DNA of 64,000 nucleotides from Inia geoffrensis (GCA_036417435.1 CM070902.1:133971886-134035885), one strand, 5' to 3'. Positions 38,134-49,215 are shown, numbered from the stretch's first letter. The notes: generated from the letters alone by a model not told the origin. A program made the numbers and translations.

Positions 38134-38257
38134 TCACATACAGTCAACCACATTACTGGATCCATGACCTACATCTCGAATTTGGCTAGTTAAACAGGCA
38201 CACACAGCTACACCTGCTCCAGCTCTGCAGTGAGACACAGATCCAACAAGCTCCCAC
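38134..38257 (-). CDS. KLHL8: KLHL8 last coding exon with stop codon
   Basis: Acceptor TTTTTTCAG then 41 codons (including the stop) plus one base: R-WELVGSVSHCRAGAGVAVC to GHGSSNVVDCM and TGA. It closes the sixth kelch blade (the W-x-x-V-x-x-x-x...GAGVAV strand pair) and adds a short C-terminal tail. The previous exon's AG plus the first G of this exon makes Arg. Confidence 0.95.
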
Positions 38258-38472
38258 CTGAAAAAATCGAGGAGAAAGGATGTTATCTTAAAACAAATCA
38301 TGACTTACTTTACTCAAAAGACAAAACAAAAAATCCCTATTATGGGACTGGTTTTGAAAGATAGTAAGCTATCCCCAAAGTTTTCTATTAACTACATGTA
38401 GCAGCATTTTAGCACTCCGGAATAATCTGTTACTGGAAGATCCCATTAAAGTGTAAAGGAAATAAAAATTAC

Positions 38473-38674
38473 CTATTCAGCACTGGATCAAATGCTTCTA
38501 CTGTATTTAAGTATGCATTGCCATTATGACCACCAACTGCAAAGATTTTGCCCATCACTGTTGCGATCCCCACTCCACCCCTGGGAGTGGTAAGGGCTGC
38601 TACATAATCCCACTTGTTGCTTCGAGGATCATACCGCTCAACTGAACTCAGAGGAGAATTATCATCAAAACCAC
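38473..38674 (-). CDS. KLHL8: KLHL8 exon: kelch blades 5-6
   Basis: Acceptor TATATAG, donor ATAG|GTAATT. It codes G-GFDDNSPLSSVERYDPRSNK, WDYVAALTTPRGGVGIATVM, GKIFAVGGHNGNAYLNTVEA, FDPVLN. Two double-glycine turns and the downstream Tyr/Trp-spaced VERYDP...W pattern mark kelch repeats. In adaptors of this class the propeller's upper loops bind the substrate. Confidence 0.96.
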
Positions 38675-39515
38675 CTATATAAAGAAAGATTTTTAAAATA
38701 GCATTATGTTTCATAGAAATTAACCATTAAATTTCAATTTATTAGCTTCTACAAACCAATCTTTTCAAAACATTTTAGAAAACCCCAACATCTATCACTA
38801 CTACCAATTCCTATTATACATTTACTACAATTCAAGATAATTTAAATAGTATTTTCCTCAATATTAGGGTTAAAAATCTTAAAGTGAGAAAAACTAAAGT
38901 CCCTATATTTAAGCAGATAATTTAGGAGAAAAAACCCCCACAGACATTCATATAATTTTCCCTTAGCTCCCTAAAGGCAAGCAAGAAAGTACTGAGATTC
39001 CTTCTCTTTGTGTGTACATGTATATGTTAGATTTTTAAACAGTAAGAAGGCTTGAGAAGAGAATAATATACTAAGTCACTTGACTCATTTAGATATAAGT
39101 CAAAGTTTTCCAACTGTTTCCCTTAGTACTATAATCGTAATCATAATTACAGAGATGGTGGACTATGACTGAATTCTTAGCAATTTTTGCCAAAACTACA
39201 TCTTCAATGCTCCCTATTCTAGATGCCAACAGTCCTCTCTATAGATCATCTTAACAATGTTACTTATTATGTTCCTGATTGTTAAACACAGAGACTGCTA
39301 TTTTAACAGTGCTCTTTCCTTTAAAAATATATGTGTCTCTTTTTAGGCTCCACCTCAGTCTACATAATAGGTCTCCCTGATGACTAAGCCTATTTTCCTG
39401 AGGACAGAAGTGTTGATATTATGACAGTCTATTTAGAAACAAGGTCAGGTTAAAAAAAAAAAATCAACAAAGTTAACTTCTCTAATGGTTTTAATTTTAT
39501 TAAATCAACTGAGGA

Positions 39516-39883
39516 AAAATTCACTGATCGGGACTTCCCTGGTGGTGCAGTGGTTAAGAATCTGCCTGCCAATGCAGGGGACACAGGTTCGAGCCCTGGT
39601 CCGGGAAGAACCCACATGCCGTGGAGCAACTAAGCCCGTGAGTCACAACTACTGAGCCTGTACTCTAGAGCCCGCAAGCCGCAACTACTGAGCCCATGCA
39701 CCACAACTACTGAAGCCCATGTGCCTAGAGCCTGTGCTCCACAGGAAAAGAAGCCACAGCACTGAGAAGCCCGCGTACCACAACAAACAGTAGCCCCCGC
39801 TAGACACAACTAGCGAAAGCCCGCACACAGCAAGAAAGAATCAACGCAGCCAAGAATTAATTAAAAAATAAAATTCACTGATC
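39516..39883 (+). mobile_element. CHR-1-like SINE with target-site duplication
   Basis: The body (39530-39869) is long, about 340 bp, with internally repeated AACTACTGAGCC and AACTACTGAAGCC units and an ATTAATTAAAAAATA tail. The duplications AAAATTCACTGATC are identical at both ends. Confidence 0.94.
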
Positions 39884-40364
39884 TTAGTTCATAATTCAGT
39901 GACTTTTCACAAATGTAATAGTGTTATCACCACCACAACCATGATAAAAAACATTTTTTCACTATAACAAAGGCTCTACTTTTAATTATTGCTAATGCTA
40001 ATGTAGAAGAGATTAAGTTTTTAATACAGGGTAGTTATATTTTTCACGGCCTCCCTATCATTTCCCTAGCTAATGCATATAAATTTTGAACAAAGAACTC
40101 AAAGCAGAGGAGAAAAGGGAGGATGCAATTAGCTTCCTGTACATACAGTTACCTTCAAAGTTTTCTTATTCAAATCAGTTGTACCTGTTTTAAGTAGAAC
40201 TTGAATGACCAAGAGGGTTTTTATTTTAAGGTTCTACCTGAGTCAGTCTTATTTTTACCATGTCTGTTCTACTGTAAGTGCCGAGAAGATTTAACAAGTA
40301 ACAGCAACAATGATACTCCTTTTCAGATATAACATATGTCAATGCCTGTGCGAAATAGGGAGCT

Positions 40365-40530
40365 GAGAGAGGTAGCAATGGTGTAGTGTAAGGACTCTGG
40401 GTTCTCACGGACCCTGCTTCAAATTCCAGCCTTGGCAACTTCTTTAGGCCTGTGACTATATTATTCACTCTCTCAGTCTCTCACTACCTCAAAGAGCTGC
40501 TGTGATGATCAGGCTAGACTGAAAAAGTAA
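40365..40530 (+). repeat. MIR element
   Basis: Carries 'aaggactctgggttctcacgg', 'caaattccagccttggcaactt' and 'gagctgctgtgatgatcaggc', the order of a decayed forward MIR. Confidence 0.75.
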
Positions 40531-40651
40531 AAAATTATGTTATTTCTCTTCTTTAATACACATAAGCACTGAAATACTCAGTATTACTTCTATTACTTGT
40601 AGATGTTTAAGTGCTAACAATATCCCACTCTCTTATCAAGAACTCTAAGTT

Positions 40652-42287
40652 GTTTTTTTTTAACATCTTTATTGGAGTATAATTGCTTTACAATGGTGTG
40701 TTTCTGCTTTATAACAAAGTGAATCAGTTATACATATGCATATGTTCCCATATCTTTTCCCTCTTGCGACTCCCTCCCTCCTACCCTCCCTATCCCACCC
40801 CTGCAGGTGGTCACAAAGCACCAAGCTGATCTCCCTGTGCTATGCGGCTACTTCCCACTAGCTATCTGTTTTACGTTTGGTAGTGTATATATGCCCATGC
40901 CACTCTCTCACTTTGTCACAGCTTACACTTCCCCCTCCCTGTATCAAGTCCATTCCCTAGTAGGTCTGTGTCTTCATTCCCGTCTTGCCCCTAGGTTCTT
41001 CATGACTTTTTTTTTTTCGCTTAGATTCCATATATATTTGTTAGCATACGGTATTTCTTTTTCTGACTTACTTCACTCTGTATGACAGACTCTAGGTCCA
41101 TCCACCTCACTACAAATAACGCAATTTCGTTTCTTTTTATGGCTGGGTAATATTCCATTGTATATATGTGACACTTCTTCTTTATCCATTCATCTGTTGA
41201 TGGACACTTAGGTTGCTTCCATGTCCTGACTATTGTAAGTAGTGCTGCAATGAACATTTTGGTACATGACTCTTTTTGAATTATGGTTTTCTCAGGGTAT
41301 ATGCCCAGTAGTGGGATTGCTGGGTCATATGGTAGTTCTATTTGTAGTTCTTTAAGGAACCTCCATACTGTTCTCCACAGTGGCTGAACCCATTCACATT
41401 CCCACCAGCACTGCAAGAGGGTTCCCTTTTCTCCACACCCTCTCCAGCATTTATTGTTTCTAGATGTTTTGATGATGGCCATTCTGACCGGTGTGAGATG
41501 ATATCTCATTGGAGTTTTGATTTGCATTTCTCTAATGATTAATGATGTTGAGCATTCTTTCATGTGTTTGTTGGCAATCTGTATATCTTCCTTGGAGAAA
41601 TGTCTATTTAGGTCTTCTGCCCATTTTTGGATTGGGTTGTTTGTTTTTTTTTTGATATTGAGCTGCATGAGCTGCTTGTAAATTTTGAAGATTAATCCTT
41701 TGTCAGTTGCTTCATTTGCAAATATTTTCTCCCATTCTGAGGGTTGTATTTTGGTCTTGTTTATGGTTTCCTTTGCTGTGCAAAAGCTTTAAGGTTTCAT
41801 TAGGTCTCATTTGTTTATTTTTGTTTTTATTTCCATTTCTCTAGGAGGTGGGTCAAAAAGGATCTTGCTGTGATTTATGTCATGGAGTGTTCTGCCTATG
41901 TTTTCCTCTAAGAGTTTAATAGTGTCTGCCCTTATATTTAGGTCTTTAATCCATTTTGAATTTATTTTTGTGTATGGTGTTAGGGAGTGTTCTAATTTCA
42001 TTCTTTTACATGTAGCTGTCCAGTTTCCCCAGCACCATTTACTGAAGAGGCTGTCTTTTCTCCACTGTATATTCTTGCCTCCTTTATCAAAGATAAAGTG
42101 ACCATATGTGTGTGGGTTTATCTCTGGGCTTTCTATTCTGTTCCATTGATCTGTATTTCTATTTTTGTGCCAGTACCATACTGTCTTGATTACTGTAGCT
42201 TTGTAGTATAGTTTGAAGTCCAGGAGCCTGATTCCTCCAGCTCCGTTTTTCCTCCGTTTTTCTTTCTCGAGATTGCTTTGGCTATTC
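40652..42287 (-). mobile_element. 5'-truncated L1 (reverse), left partner of the inverted structure
   Basis: From the T tract and AACATCTTTATTGGAGTATA (3' end) through the 3' UTR to the ORF2 C-terminus (open pieces 41021-41668 and 41807-42316; [19 protein letters not shown]). It stops abruptly after GATTGCTTTGGCTATTC. Six filler bases (CCCTCC) then lead into the unique 143-bp segment. A 7-bp AACTCTA occurs just outside both ends (about 40643 and 42294) and could be a short target-site duplication. It shares 1.6 kb with the 3' part of the 42-48 kb L1 in opposite orientation. Confidence 0.93.
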
Positions 42288-42293
42288 CCCTCC

Positions 42294-42436
42294 AACTCTA
42301 TTATACAGTAAGTCAAAAAGCAATACAGAGACGCTAACTGCCATCATGCATATGAAATACCTATTGGTTTGCTTAGTCAACACAATTCCCTTGAAGACAA
42401 CAAAAGTAAAGTAAAAATATGGAGGTAGAGTTTTTT
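42294..42436 (+). repeat. Left arm of a 143-bp unique inverted repeat
   Basis: AACTCTATTATACAGTAAGT to GGAGGTAGAGTTTTTT. It is the reverse complement of 48350-48492 with only three mismatches seen (GGTTTG/GGCTTG, GACAAC/GACAAG, AATATGG/AATACGG). It resembles no repeat family and separates the two L1 elements. Confidence 0.93.
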
Positions 42437-43157
42437 AACCCCTTTAACCCCGTCCTGTCTGAGCAAAGAACAGACGCCCTCTGGCGACCTACACAGACAG
42501 GCGGGGCCAAATCCAAAGCTGAGCCCCTGGGAGCTGTGAGAACAAAGAAGAGAAAGGGAAATCTCTCCCAGCAGCTGATTAAAGCTCCACAATCAACTTG
42601 ATGTACCCTACATCTGTGGAATACATGAATAGATAACGAATCATCCCAAATTAAGGAGCCGTGTGGATGAAAGGCTCTTGGTGCTGCAGCCAGGAGTTAG
42701 TGCTGTGCCTCTGAGGTGGGAGAGCCAACTTCAGGACACTGGTCCACAAGAGGCCTCCCAGCTGCACATAATATCAAACCGCGAAAATCTCCCAGAGATC
42801 TCCATCTCAACGCCAGCACCCAGATTCACTTAATGACCACCAAGCTACAGTGCGGGACATCCTATGCCAAACAACTAGCAAGACAGGAACACAACACCAC
42901 CCATTAGCAGAGAGGCTGCCCAAATTCATAATAAGTCTACAAGCACCCCAAAACACACCACCCAGACGTGGACCTGCCCACCAGAAAGACAAGTTCCATC
43001 CTCATCCACCAGAACACAGGCACTAGTCCCCTCCACCAGGAAGCCTACACAACCCACTGAACCAACCTTAGCCACTGGGGACAGACACCAAAAACAATGA
43101 GAACTACGAACCTGCAGCCTGCAAAAAGAAGGCCCCAAGCACAGTAAGATAAGCAAA

Positions 43158-44045
43158 ATGAGAAGACAGAAAAACACACATCACATGAAGGAGCAAGATA
43201 AAAACCCACCAGAACTAACAAATGAAGAGGAAATAGGCAGTCGACCTGAAAAAGAATTCAGAATAAGGATAGTAAAGATGATCCAAAATCTTGGAAATAG
43301 AATAGAGAAAATGCAAGAAACAGTTAACAAGGACCTAGAAGAACTAAAGATGAAACAAACAATGAGCAACACAATAAATGAAATTAAAAATACTCCAGAT
43401 GGGATCAATAGCAGAATAACTGAGGCAGAAGAACGGATAAGTGACCTGGAAGATAAAATAGTGGAAATAACTAATGCAGAGCAGAATAAAGAAAAAAGAA
43501 TGAAAAGAACAGAGGACAGTCTCAGAGACCTCTGGGACAACATTAAACGCACCAACATTCGAATTATAGGAGTTCCAGAAGAAGAGAAAAAGAAACGGAC
43601 TGAGAAAATATTTGAAGAGATTATAGATGAAAACTTCCCAAATATGGGAAAGGAAATAGTTAACCAAGTCCAGGAAGCACAGAGAATCCCATACAGGATA
43701 AACCCAAGGAGAAATACGCCAAGACACATATTAATCAAACTGACAAAACTTAAATACAAAGAAAGCATATTAAAAGCAGCAAGGGAAAAACAACAAATAA
43801 CACACAAGGGAATCCCCATAAGGTTAACAGCTGATCTTTCAGCAGAAACTCTGCAAGCCAGAAGGGAGTGGCAGGACATATTGAAAGTGATGAAGGAGAA
43901 AAACCTACAACCAAGATTACTCTACCCAGCAAGGATCTCATTCAGATTTGATGGAGAAATTAAAACCTTTACAGACAAGCAAAAGCTGAGAGAGTTCAGC
44001 ACCACCAAACCAGCTCTACAACAACTGCTAAAGGAACTTCTCTAG
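43158..44045 (+). CDS. L1 ORF1p, intact 295-residue frame
   Basis: An uninterrupted frame from MRRQKNTHHMKEQDKN to QQLLKELL. Residues about 40-140 form a heptad-like coiled coil (IRIVKMIQNLGNRIEKMQET ... ISDLEDKIVEI). This is followed by an RRM-like domain (TNIRIIGVPEEEKKKRTEKI, with the NIRIIGVPE strand) and a basic C-terminal domain (GIPIRLTADLSAETLQARRE ... ARISFRFDGEIKTF). The length is normal for non-primate L1 ORF1. Known role: trimeric RNA chaperone that packages L1 RNA. Whether it is expressed is unknown; the copy lacks the 5' end of its UTR, where the internal promoter sits. Confidence 0.9.
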   Translation: MRRQKNTHHMKEQDKNPPELTNEEEIGSRPEKEFRIRIVKMIQNLGNRIEKMQETVNKDLEELKMKQTMSNTINEIKNTPDGINSRITEAEERISDLEDKIVEITNAEQNKEKRMKRTEDSLRDLWDNIKRTNIRIIGVPEEEKKKRTEKIFEEIIDENFPNMGKEIVNQVQEAQRIPYRINPRRNTPRHILIKLTKLKYKESILKAAREKQQITHKGIPIRLTADLSAETLQARREWQDILKVMKEKNLQPRLLYPARISFRFDGEIKTFTDKQKLREFSTTKPALQQLLKELL

Positions 44046-44103
44046 GCAAGAAACACAAGAGAAAGAAAAGAACTACAATAACAAACCCAAAACAGTTAAG
44101 AAA

Positions 44104-47100
44104 ATGGGAATAGGAACATACATATCGATAATTACCTTAAATGTAAATGGACTAAATGCTCCCACCAAAAGACACAGATTGGCTGAATGGATACAAAAAC
44201 AAGACCCATATATTTGCTGTCTACAAGAAACCCACTTCAGACCTACAGACACATACAGACTGAAAGTAAGGGGATGGAAAAAGGTATTTCATGCAAATGG
44301 AAACCAAAAGAAAGCTGGAGTAGCAATTCTCATATCAGACAAAATAGACTAAAATAAAGACTATTAGAAGAGAAAAAGAAGGACACTACATAATGATCAA
44401 GGGATCGATCCAAGAAGATATAACAACTGTAAATATTTATGCACCAAACATAGGAGCACCTCAGTACCTGAGGCAAATACTAACAGCCATAAAAGGGGAA
44501 ATCGACAGTAACACATTCATAGTAGGAGACATTAACACCCCACTTTCACCAATGGACAGATCATCCAAAATGAAAATAAATAAGGAAACACAAACTTTAA
44601 ATGATACACTAAACAAGATGGACTTAATTGACATTTATACGACATTCCATCCAAAAACAACAGAATACACATTTTTCTCAAGTGCTCATGGAACGTTCTC
44701 CAGGATAGATCATATCTTGGGTCACAAATCAAGCCTTGGTAAATTTAAGAAAATTGAAATTGAATCAAGGAGCTTTTCCGACCACAATGCTTTGAGACTA
44801 GGTATCAATTACAGGAAAAGATGTGTAAAAAATACAAACACATGGAGGCTAAACAATACACTACTTAATAACGAAGTGATCACTGAAGAAATCAAAGAGG
44901 AAATCAAAAAATACCTAGAAACAAATAACAATGGAGACACGACTACTCAAAATCTATGGGATGCAGCAAAAGCAGTTCTAAGGGGGAAGTTTATATCAAT
45001 ACAATCCTACCTTAAGAAACAGGAAACATCTCGAATAAACAACTTAACCTTGTACCTAAAGCAATTAGAGAAAGAACAAAAAACCCCCAAAGGTAGCAGA
45101 AGGAAAGAAATCATAAAAATAAGATCAGAAATAAATGAAAAAGAAATGAAGGAAACAATAGCAAAGATCAATAAAACTAAAAGCTGGTTCTTTGAGAAGA
45201 TAAACAAAATTGATAAACCATTAGCCAGACTCATCAAGAAAAAAAGGGAGAAGACTCAAATCAATAGAATTAGAAATGAAAAAGGAGAAGTAACAACTGA
45301 CACTGCAGAAATACAAAAGATCATGAGAGATTACTACAAGCAACTCTAAGCCAATAAAATGGACAACCTGGAAGAAATGGACAAATTCTTAGAAACGCAC
45401 AACCTGCCAAGACTGAATCAGGAAGAAATAGAAAATATGAACAGACCAATCACAAGCACTGAAATTGAAACTGTGATTAAAAATCTTCCAACAAACAAAA
45501 GCCCAGGACCAGATGGCTTCACAGGAGAATTCTATCAAACATTTAGACAAGAGCTAACACCTATCCTCAAACTCTTCCAAAATATTGCAGAGGGAGAAAC
45601 ACTCCCAAACTCATTCTAGGAGGCCACTATCACCCTGATACCAAAACCAGACAAGGATGTCACAAAGAAAGAAAAGTACAGGCCAATATCACTGATGAAC
45701 ATAGATGCAAAAATCCTCAACAAAATACTAGCAAACAGAATCCAACAGCACATTAGAAGGATCATACACCATGATCAAGTGGGGTTTATTCCAGGAATGC
45801 AAGGATTCTTCAATATACATATGCATATCAATCAATGTGATACACCATATTAACAAATTGAAGGAGAAAAACCATATGATCATCTCAATAGATGCAGAGA
45901 AAGCTTTTGACAAAATTCAACACTCATTGATGATAAAAACCCGCCAGAAAGTAGGCATAGAGGGAACTTTCCTCAACATAATAAAGGCCATATATGACAA
46001 ACCCACAGGCAACACTGTCCTCAATGGTGAAAAACTGAAAGCATTTCCACTAAGATCAGGAACAAGAAAAGGTTGCCCACTCTCACCACTCTTAGTCAAC
46101 ATAGTTTTGGAAGTTTTAGCCACAGCAATCAGAGAAGAAAAAGAAATAAAAGGAATCCAAATCGGAAAAGAAGAAGTAAAGCTGTCACTGTTTGCAGATG
46201 ACATGATACTATACATAGAGAATCCTAAAGATGCTACCAGAAAACTACTAGAGCTAATCAATGAATCTGGTAAAGTAGCAGGATACAAAATTAATGCACA
46301 GAAATCTCTGGCATTCCTATACACTAAGGATGAAAAATCTGAAAGGGAAATCAAGAAAACACTCCCATTTACCATTGCAACAAAAAGAATAAAATATCTA
46401 GGAATAAACCTACCTAAGGAGACAAAAGACCTGTGTGCAGAAAATTATAAGACACTGATGAAAGAAATTAAAGATGATACAAATAGATGGAGAGATATCC
46501 CATGTTCTTGGATTGGAAGAATCAACACTGTGAAAATGACTCTACTATCCAAAGCAATCTACAGATTCAATGCAATCCCTATCAAACTACCACTGGCATT
46601 TTTCACAGAACTAGAACCAAAAATTTCACAATTTGTATGGAAACACAAAAGACCCAGAATAGCCATAGCAATCTTGAGAACGAAAAACGGCGCTGGAGGA
46701 ATCAGGCTTCCTGACTTCAGACTATACTACAAAGCTACAGTAATCTAGAGAGTATGGTACTGGCACAAAAACAGAAATATAGGTCAATGGAACAGGATAG
46801 AAAGCCCAGAGATAAACTCACGCAAATATGGTCACCTTATTTTTGATAAAGGAGGCAGGAATGTACAATGGAGAAAGGACAGCATCTTCAATAAGTGGTG
46901 CTGGGAAACTGGACAGGTACCTGTAAAAGTATGAGATTAGAACACTCCCTAACACCATACACAAAAATAAGCTCAAAATAGATTAAAGACCTAAATGTAA
47001 GGCCAGAAACTATCAAACTCTTAGAGGAAAACATAGGCAAGACACTCTATGACCTAAATATAAGGCCAGAAACTATCAAACTCTTAGAGGAAAACATAGG

Positions 47101-47974
47101 CAAGACACTCTATGACATAAATCACAGCAAGGTCCTTTTTGACCCACCTCCTAGAGAAATGGAAATAAAAACAAAAATAAACAAATGGGACCTAATGAAA
47201 CTTCAAAGCTTTTGCACAGCAAAGGAAACCATAAACAAGACCAAAAGACAACCCTCAGAATGGGAGAAAATATTTGCAAATGAAGCAATTGACAAAGGAT
47301 TAATCTCCAAAATTTATAAGCAGCTCATGCAGCTTAATAACAATAAAGCAAATGACCCAATCCAAAAATGGGCAGAAGACCTAAATAGACATTTCTCCAA
47401 AGATATACAGACTGCCAACAAACACATGAAAGAATGCTCAGCATCACTAATCATTAGAGAAATGCAAATCAAAACTACAGTGAGATATCATCTCACACCA
47501 GTCAGAATGGCCATCATCAAAACATCTAGTAACAATAAATGCTGGAGAGGGTGTGGAGAAAAGGGAACCCTCTTACACTGTTGGTGGGAATGTAAATTGA
47601 TACAGCCACTGTGGAGAACAGTATGGAGGTTCCTTAAAAAACTACAAATAGAACTACCATATGACCCAGCAATCCCACTACTAGGCATATACCCTGAGAA
47701 AACCATAATTCAAAAAGAATCATGTACCAAAATGTTCATTGCAGCTCTATTTACAATAGCCTGGAGATGGAAACAACCTAAGTGTCCGTCATCGGATGAA
47801 TGGATAAAGAAGAAGTGGCACATATATACAATAGAAAATTACTCAGCCATAAAAAGAAACGAAATTGAGCTATTTGTAATGAGGTGGATAGACCTAGAGT
47901 CTGTCATATAGAGTGAAGTAGGTCAGAAAGAGAGAGACAAATACCGTATGCTAACACATATGTATGGAATTTAA
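44104..47974 (+). pseudogene. L1 ORF2, several stops and frameshifts
   Basis: ATG at 44104 (MGIGTYISIITLNVNGLNAP) begins the AP-like endonuclease, including the catalytic-type QETHF. The frame breaks at about 44350 (ILISDKID then TAA). Further open pieces are 44393-45349 (rest of endonuclease; [24 protein letters not shown]), 45359-45619 ([15 protein letters not shown]), 45771-46748 (reverse transcriptase with [14 protein letters not shown]) and 47159-47911 (C-terminal Cys motif). A 63-bp tandem duplication lies at 46988-47113. It is not autonomous. Confidence 0.92.
46988..47113 (+). repeat. 63-bp tandem duplication inside L1 ORF2
   Basis: Two adjacent copies start GACCTAAATGTAAGGCCAGA and GACCTAAATATAAGGCCAGA and both run to GGCAAGACACTCTATGA. 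The period is 63 bp (21 codons), so it does not by itself shift the frame. The reverse L1 copy near 18370-18430 has the unit once. Confidence 0.9.
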
Positions 47975-48349
47975 GAGAAAAAAAAAGTGTCACGAAGAAC
48001 CTAGCAGTGAAACAGGAATAAAGACACAGACTTACTAGAGAATTGACTGGAGGAAATGGGGAGGGGGAAGGGTAAATTGTGACAAAGCGAGAGAAAGGCA
48101 TGGACATATATACACTACCAAACGTACGGTAGATAGCTAGTGGGAAGCAGCCGCATAGCACAGGGAGATCAGCTCGGTGCTTTGTGACCGCCTGGAGGGG
48201 TGGGATAGGGAGGGTGGGAGACGCAAGCAGGAAGAGATACGGGAACATATGTATATATATCTGATTCATTTTGTTGTGAAGCTGAAACTAACATACCATT
48301 GTAAAGCAATTATACTCCAATAAAGATGTTAAAATGAAAAAAAAAACAA

Positions 48350-48492
48350 AAAAAACTCTACCTCCGTATTTTTACTTTACTTTTCTTGTCTTCAAGGGAA
48401 TTGTGTTGACTAAGCAAGCCAATAGGTATTTCATATGCATGATGGCAGTTAGCGTCTCTGTATTGCTTTTTGACTTACTGTATAATAGAGTT
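48350..48492 (+). repeat. Right arm of the 143-bp unique inverted repeat
   Basis: AAAACTCTACCTCCGTATTT to CTGTATAATAGAGTT, starting exactly at the end of the L1 A tail. Its outer side continues into ordinary KLHL8 intron. The segment itself has short inverted ends (AACTCTA ... TAGAGTT). Confidence 0.93.
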
Positions 48493-48664
48493 TTAAACAT
48501 GAAAGATGAAGATGTAAACAAAGAAGCTTGAATATGAATCTTAAGAATTCAAAAGTAAATCTTAGGACTGATTCCACTTGGGACTAAATGCAATGTAAAT
48601 TTGTGTTACTGACACTATCATTGTATGTCCTGTAAAAAATTAAACTAGAGAAATATCCACTCAC

Positions 48665-48824
48665 CAACAACATATAAGCAACCATGGAGCTCACTAACTC
48701 CATTGCCTGCTCTTCGCTGACCCATTTCTTTAACTTCTATCCATTTATCGAGATGTGGATCATACCTCTCCACACTAGACAGAGAAGCTACTCCATCATT
48801 GCCACCTACTGCATAAACATGGTT
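48665..48824 (-). CDS. KLHL8: KLHL8 exon: kelch blade 4
   Basis: Acceptor TTATTTAG, donor GTTG|GTGAGT. It codes NHVYAVGGNDGVASLSSVER, YDPHLDKWIEVKEMGQRRAG, NGVSELHGCLYVVG with one base left over. It is a single complete kelch motif with GG, Y and W at the usual spacing. Confidence 0.96.
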
Positions 48825-49046
48825 CTAAATAAATAAAGAAAAAAAAACACAAGACATTAGATTTTGAATTGATTTACATGCTGTCCTAATGGTAGACCAG
48901 AATGTGCAAGAGAGCAGTATTTCATATAATAATCTGGTGTGTAATCAATATCTGTATACTGGAAATATGAATACATCAGACCTTTCCTTATTTGGTTAGG
49001 TATGTGACACAATGCAATCCAGTGAGCAAGCTGCCACATAACTTAC

Positions 49047-49215
49047 CACAAGAGCCACAGAGCCAACTCCTCCACGGGGAGTATTCATTGGTGCCACTGT
49101 ACTCCACTGATCAGATTCTATGTCATATCTCTCAACATCGTTGAAGCAAGTGTTGTCATCTAACCCTCCAATTGCATAAATTGGGCCTCCCAAGGAGGCC
49201 AAGGCAATTCCTCGC
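49047..49215 (-). CDS. KLHL8: KLHL8 exon: kelch blade 3
   Basis: Acceptor TTTTTGCAG, donor CTTGTG|GTAAGT. It codes RGIALASLGGPIYAIGGLDD, NTCFNDVERYDIESDQWSTV, APMNTPRGGVGSVALV. The open frame runs on past the donor, but the next kelch strand (NHVYAVGG) confirms the splice. Confidence 0.96.

Larger units (their letters stand above)
42437..48349 (+). mobile_element. Long L1 LINE (forward), ORF1 intact, ORF2 broken
   Basis: Starts inside the 5' UTR (AACCCCGTCCTGTCTGAGCA matches the reverse copy near 23510, so about 1 kb of 5' UTR is missing). It then has a 5' UTR with a 341-bp gap relative to the sister copy, ORF1, ORF2, a 3' UTR with GCACAGGGAGATCAGCTCGG, TATACTCCAATAAAGATGTT and an impure A tail. 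It is antisense to KLHL8. Instead of direct target-site duplications it is bracketed by a 143-bp inverted repeat. Confidence 0.95.
38675..48664 (-). other. KLHL8: KLHL8 intron (10 kb) carrying most of the young L1 load
   Basis: The intron is nearly filled by one SINE, one MIR, a truncated L1 in the KLHL8-sense direction and a 5.9-kb L1 against it. Stretches 38675-39515, 39884-40364 and 48493-48664 are unique AT-rich sequence without exons. Confidence 0.9.

Noticed and set aside
48996..49202. Kelch frame continuing to VSYVAACSLDCIVSHT
   Set aside because: The extra residues are intron read-through past GTAAGT. The true continuation, NHVYAVGG, is in the next exon.
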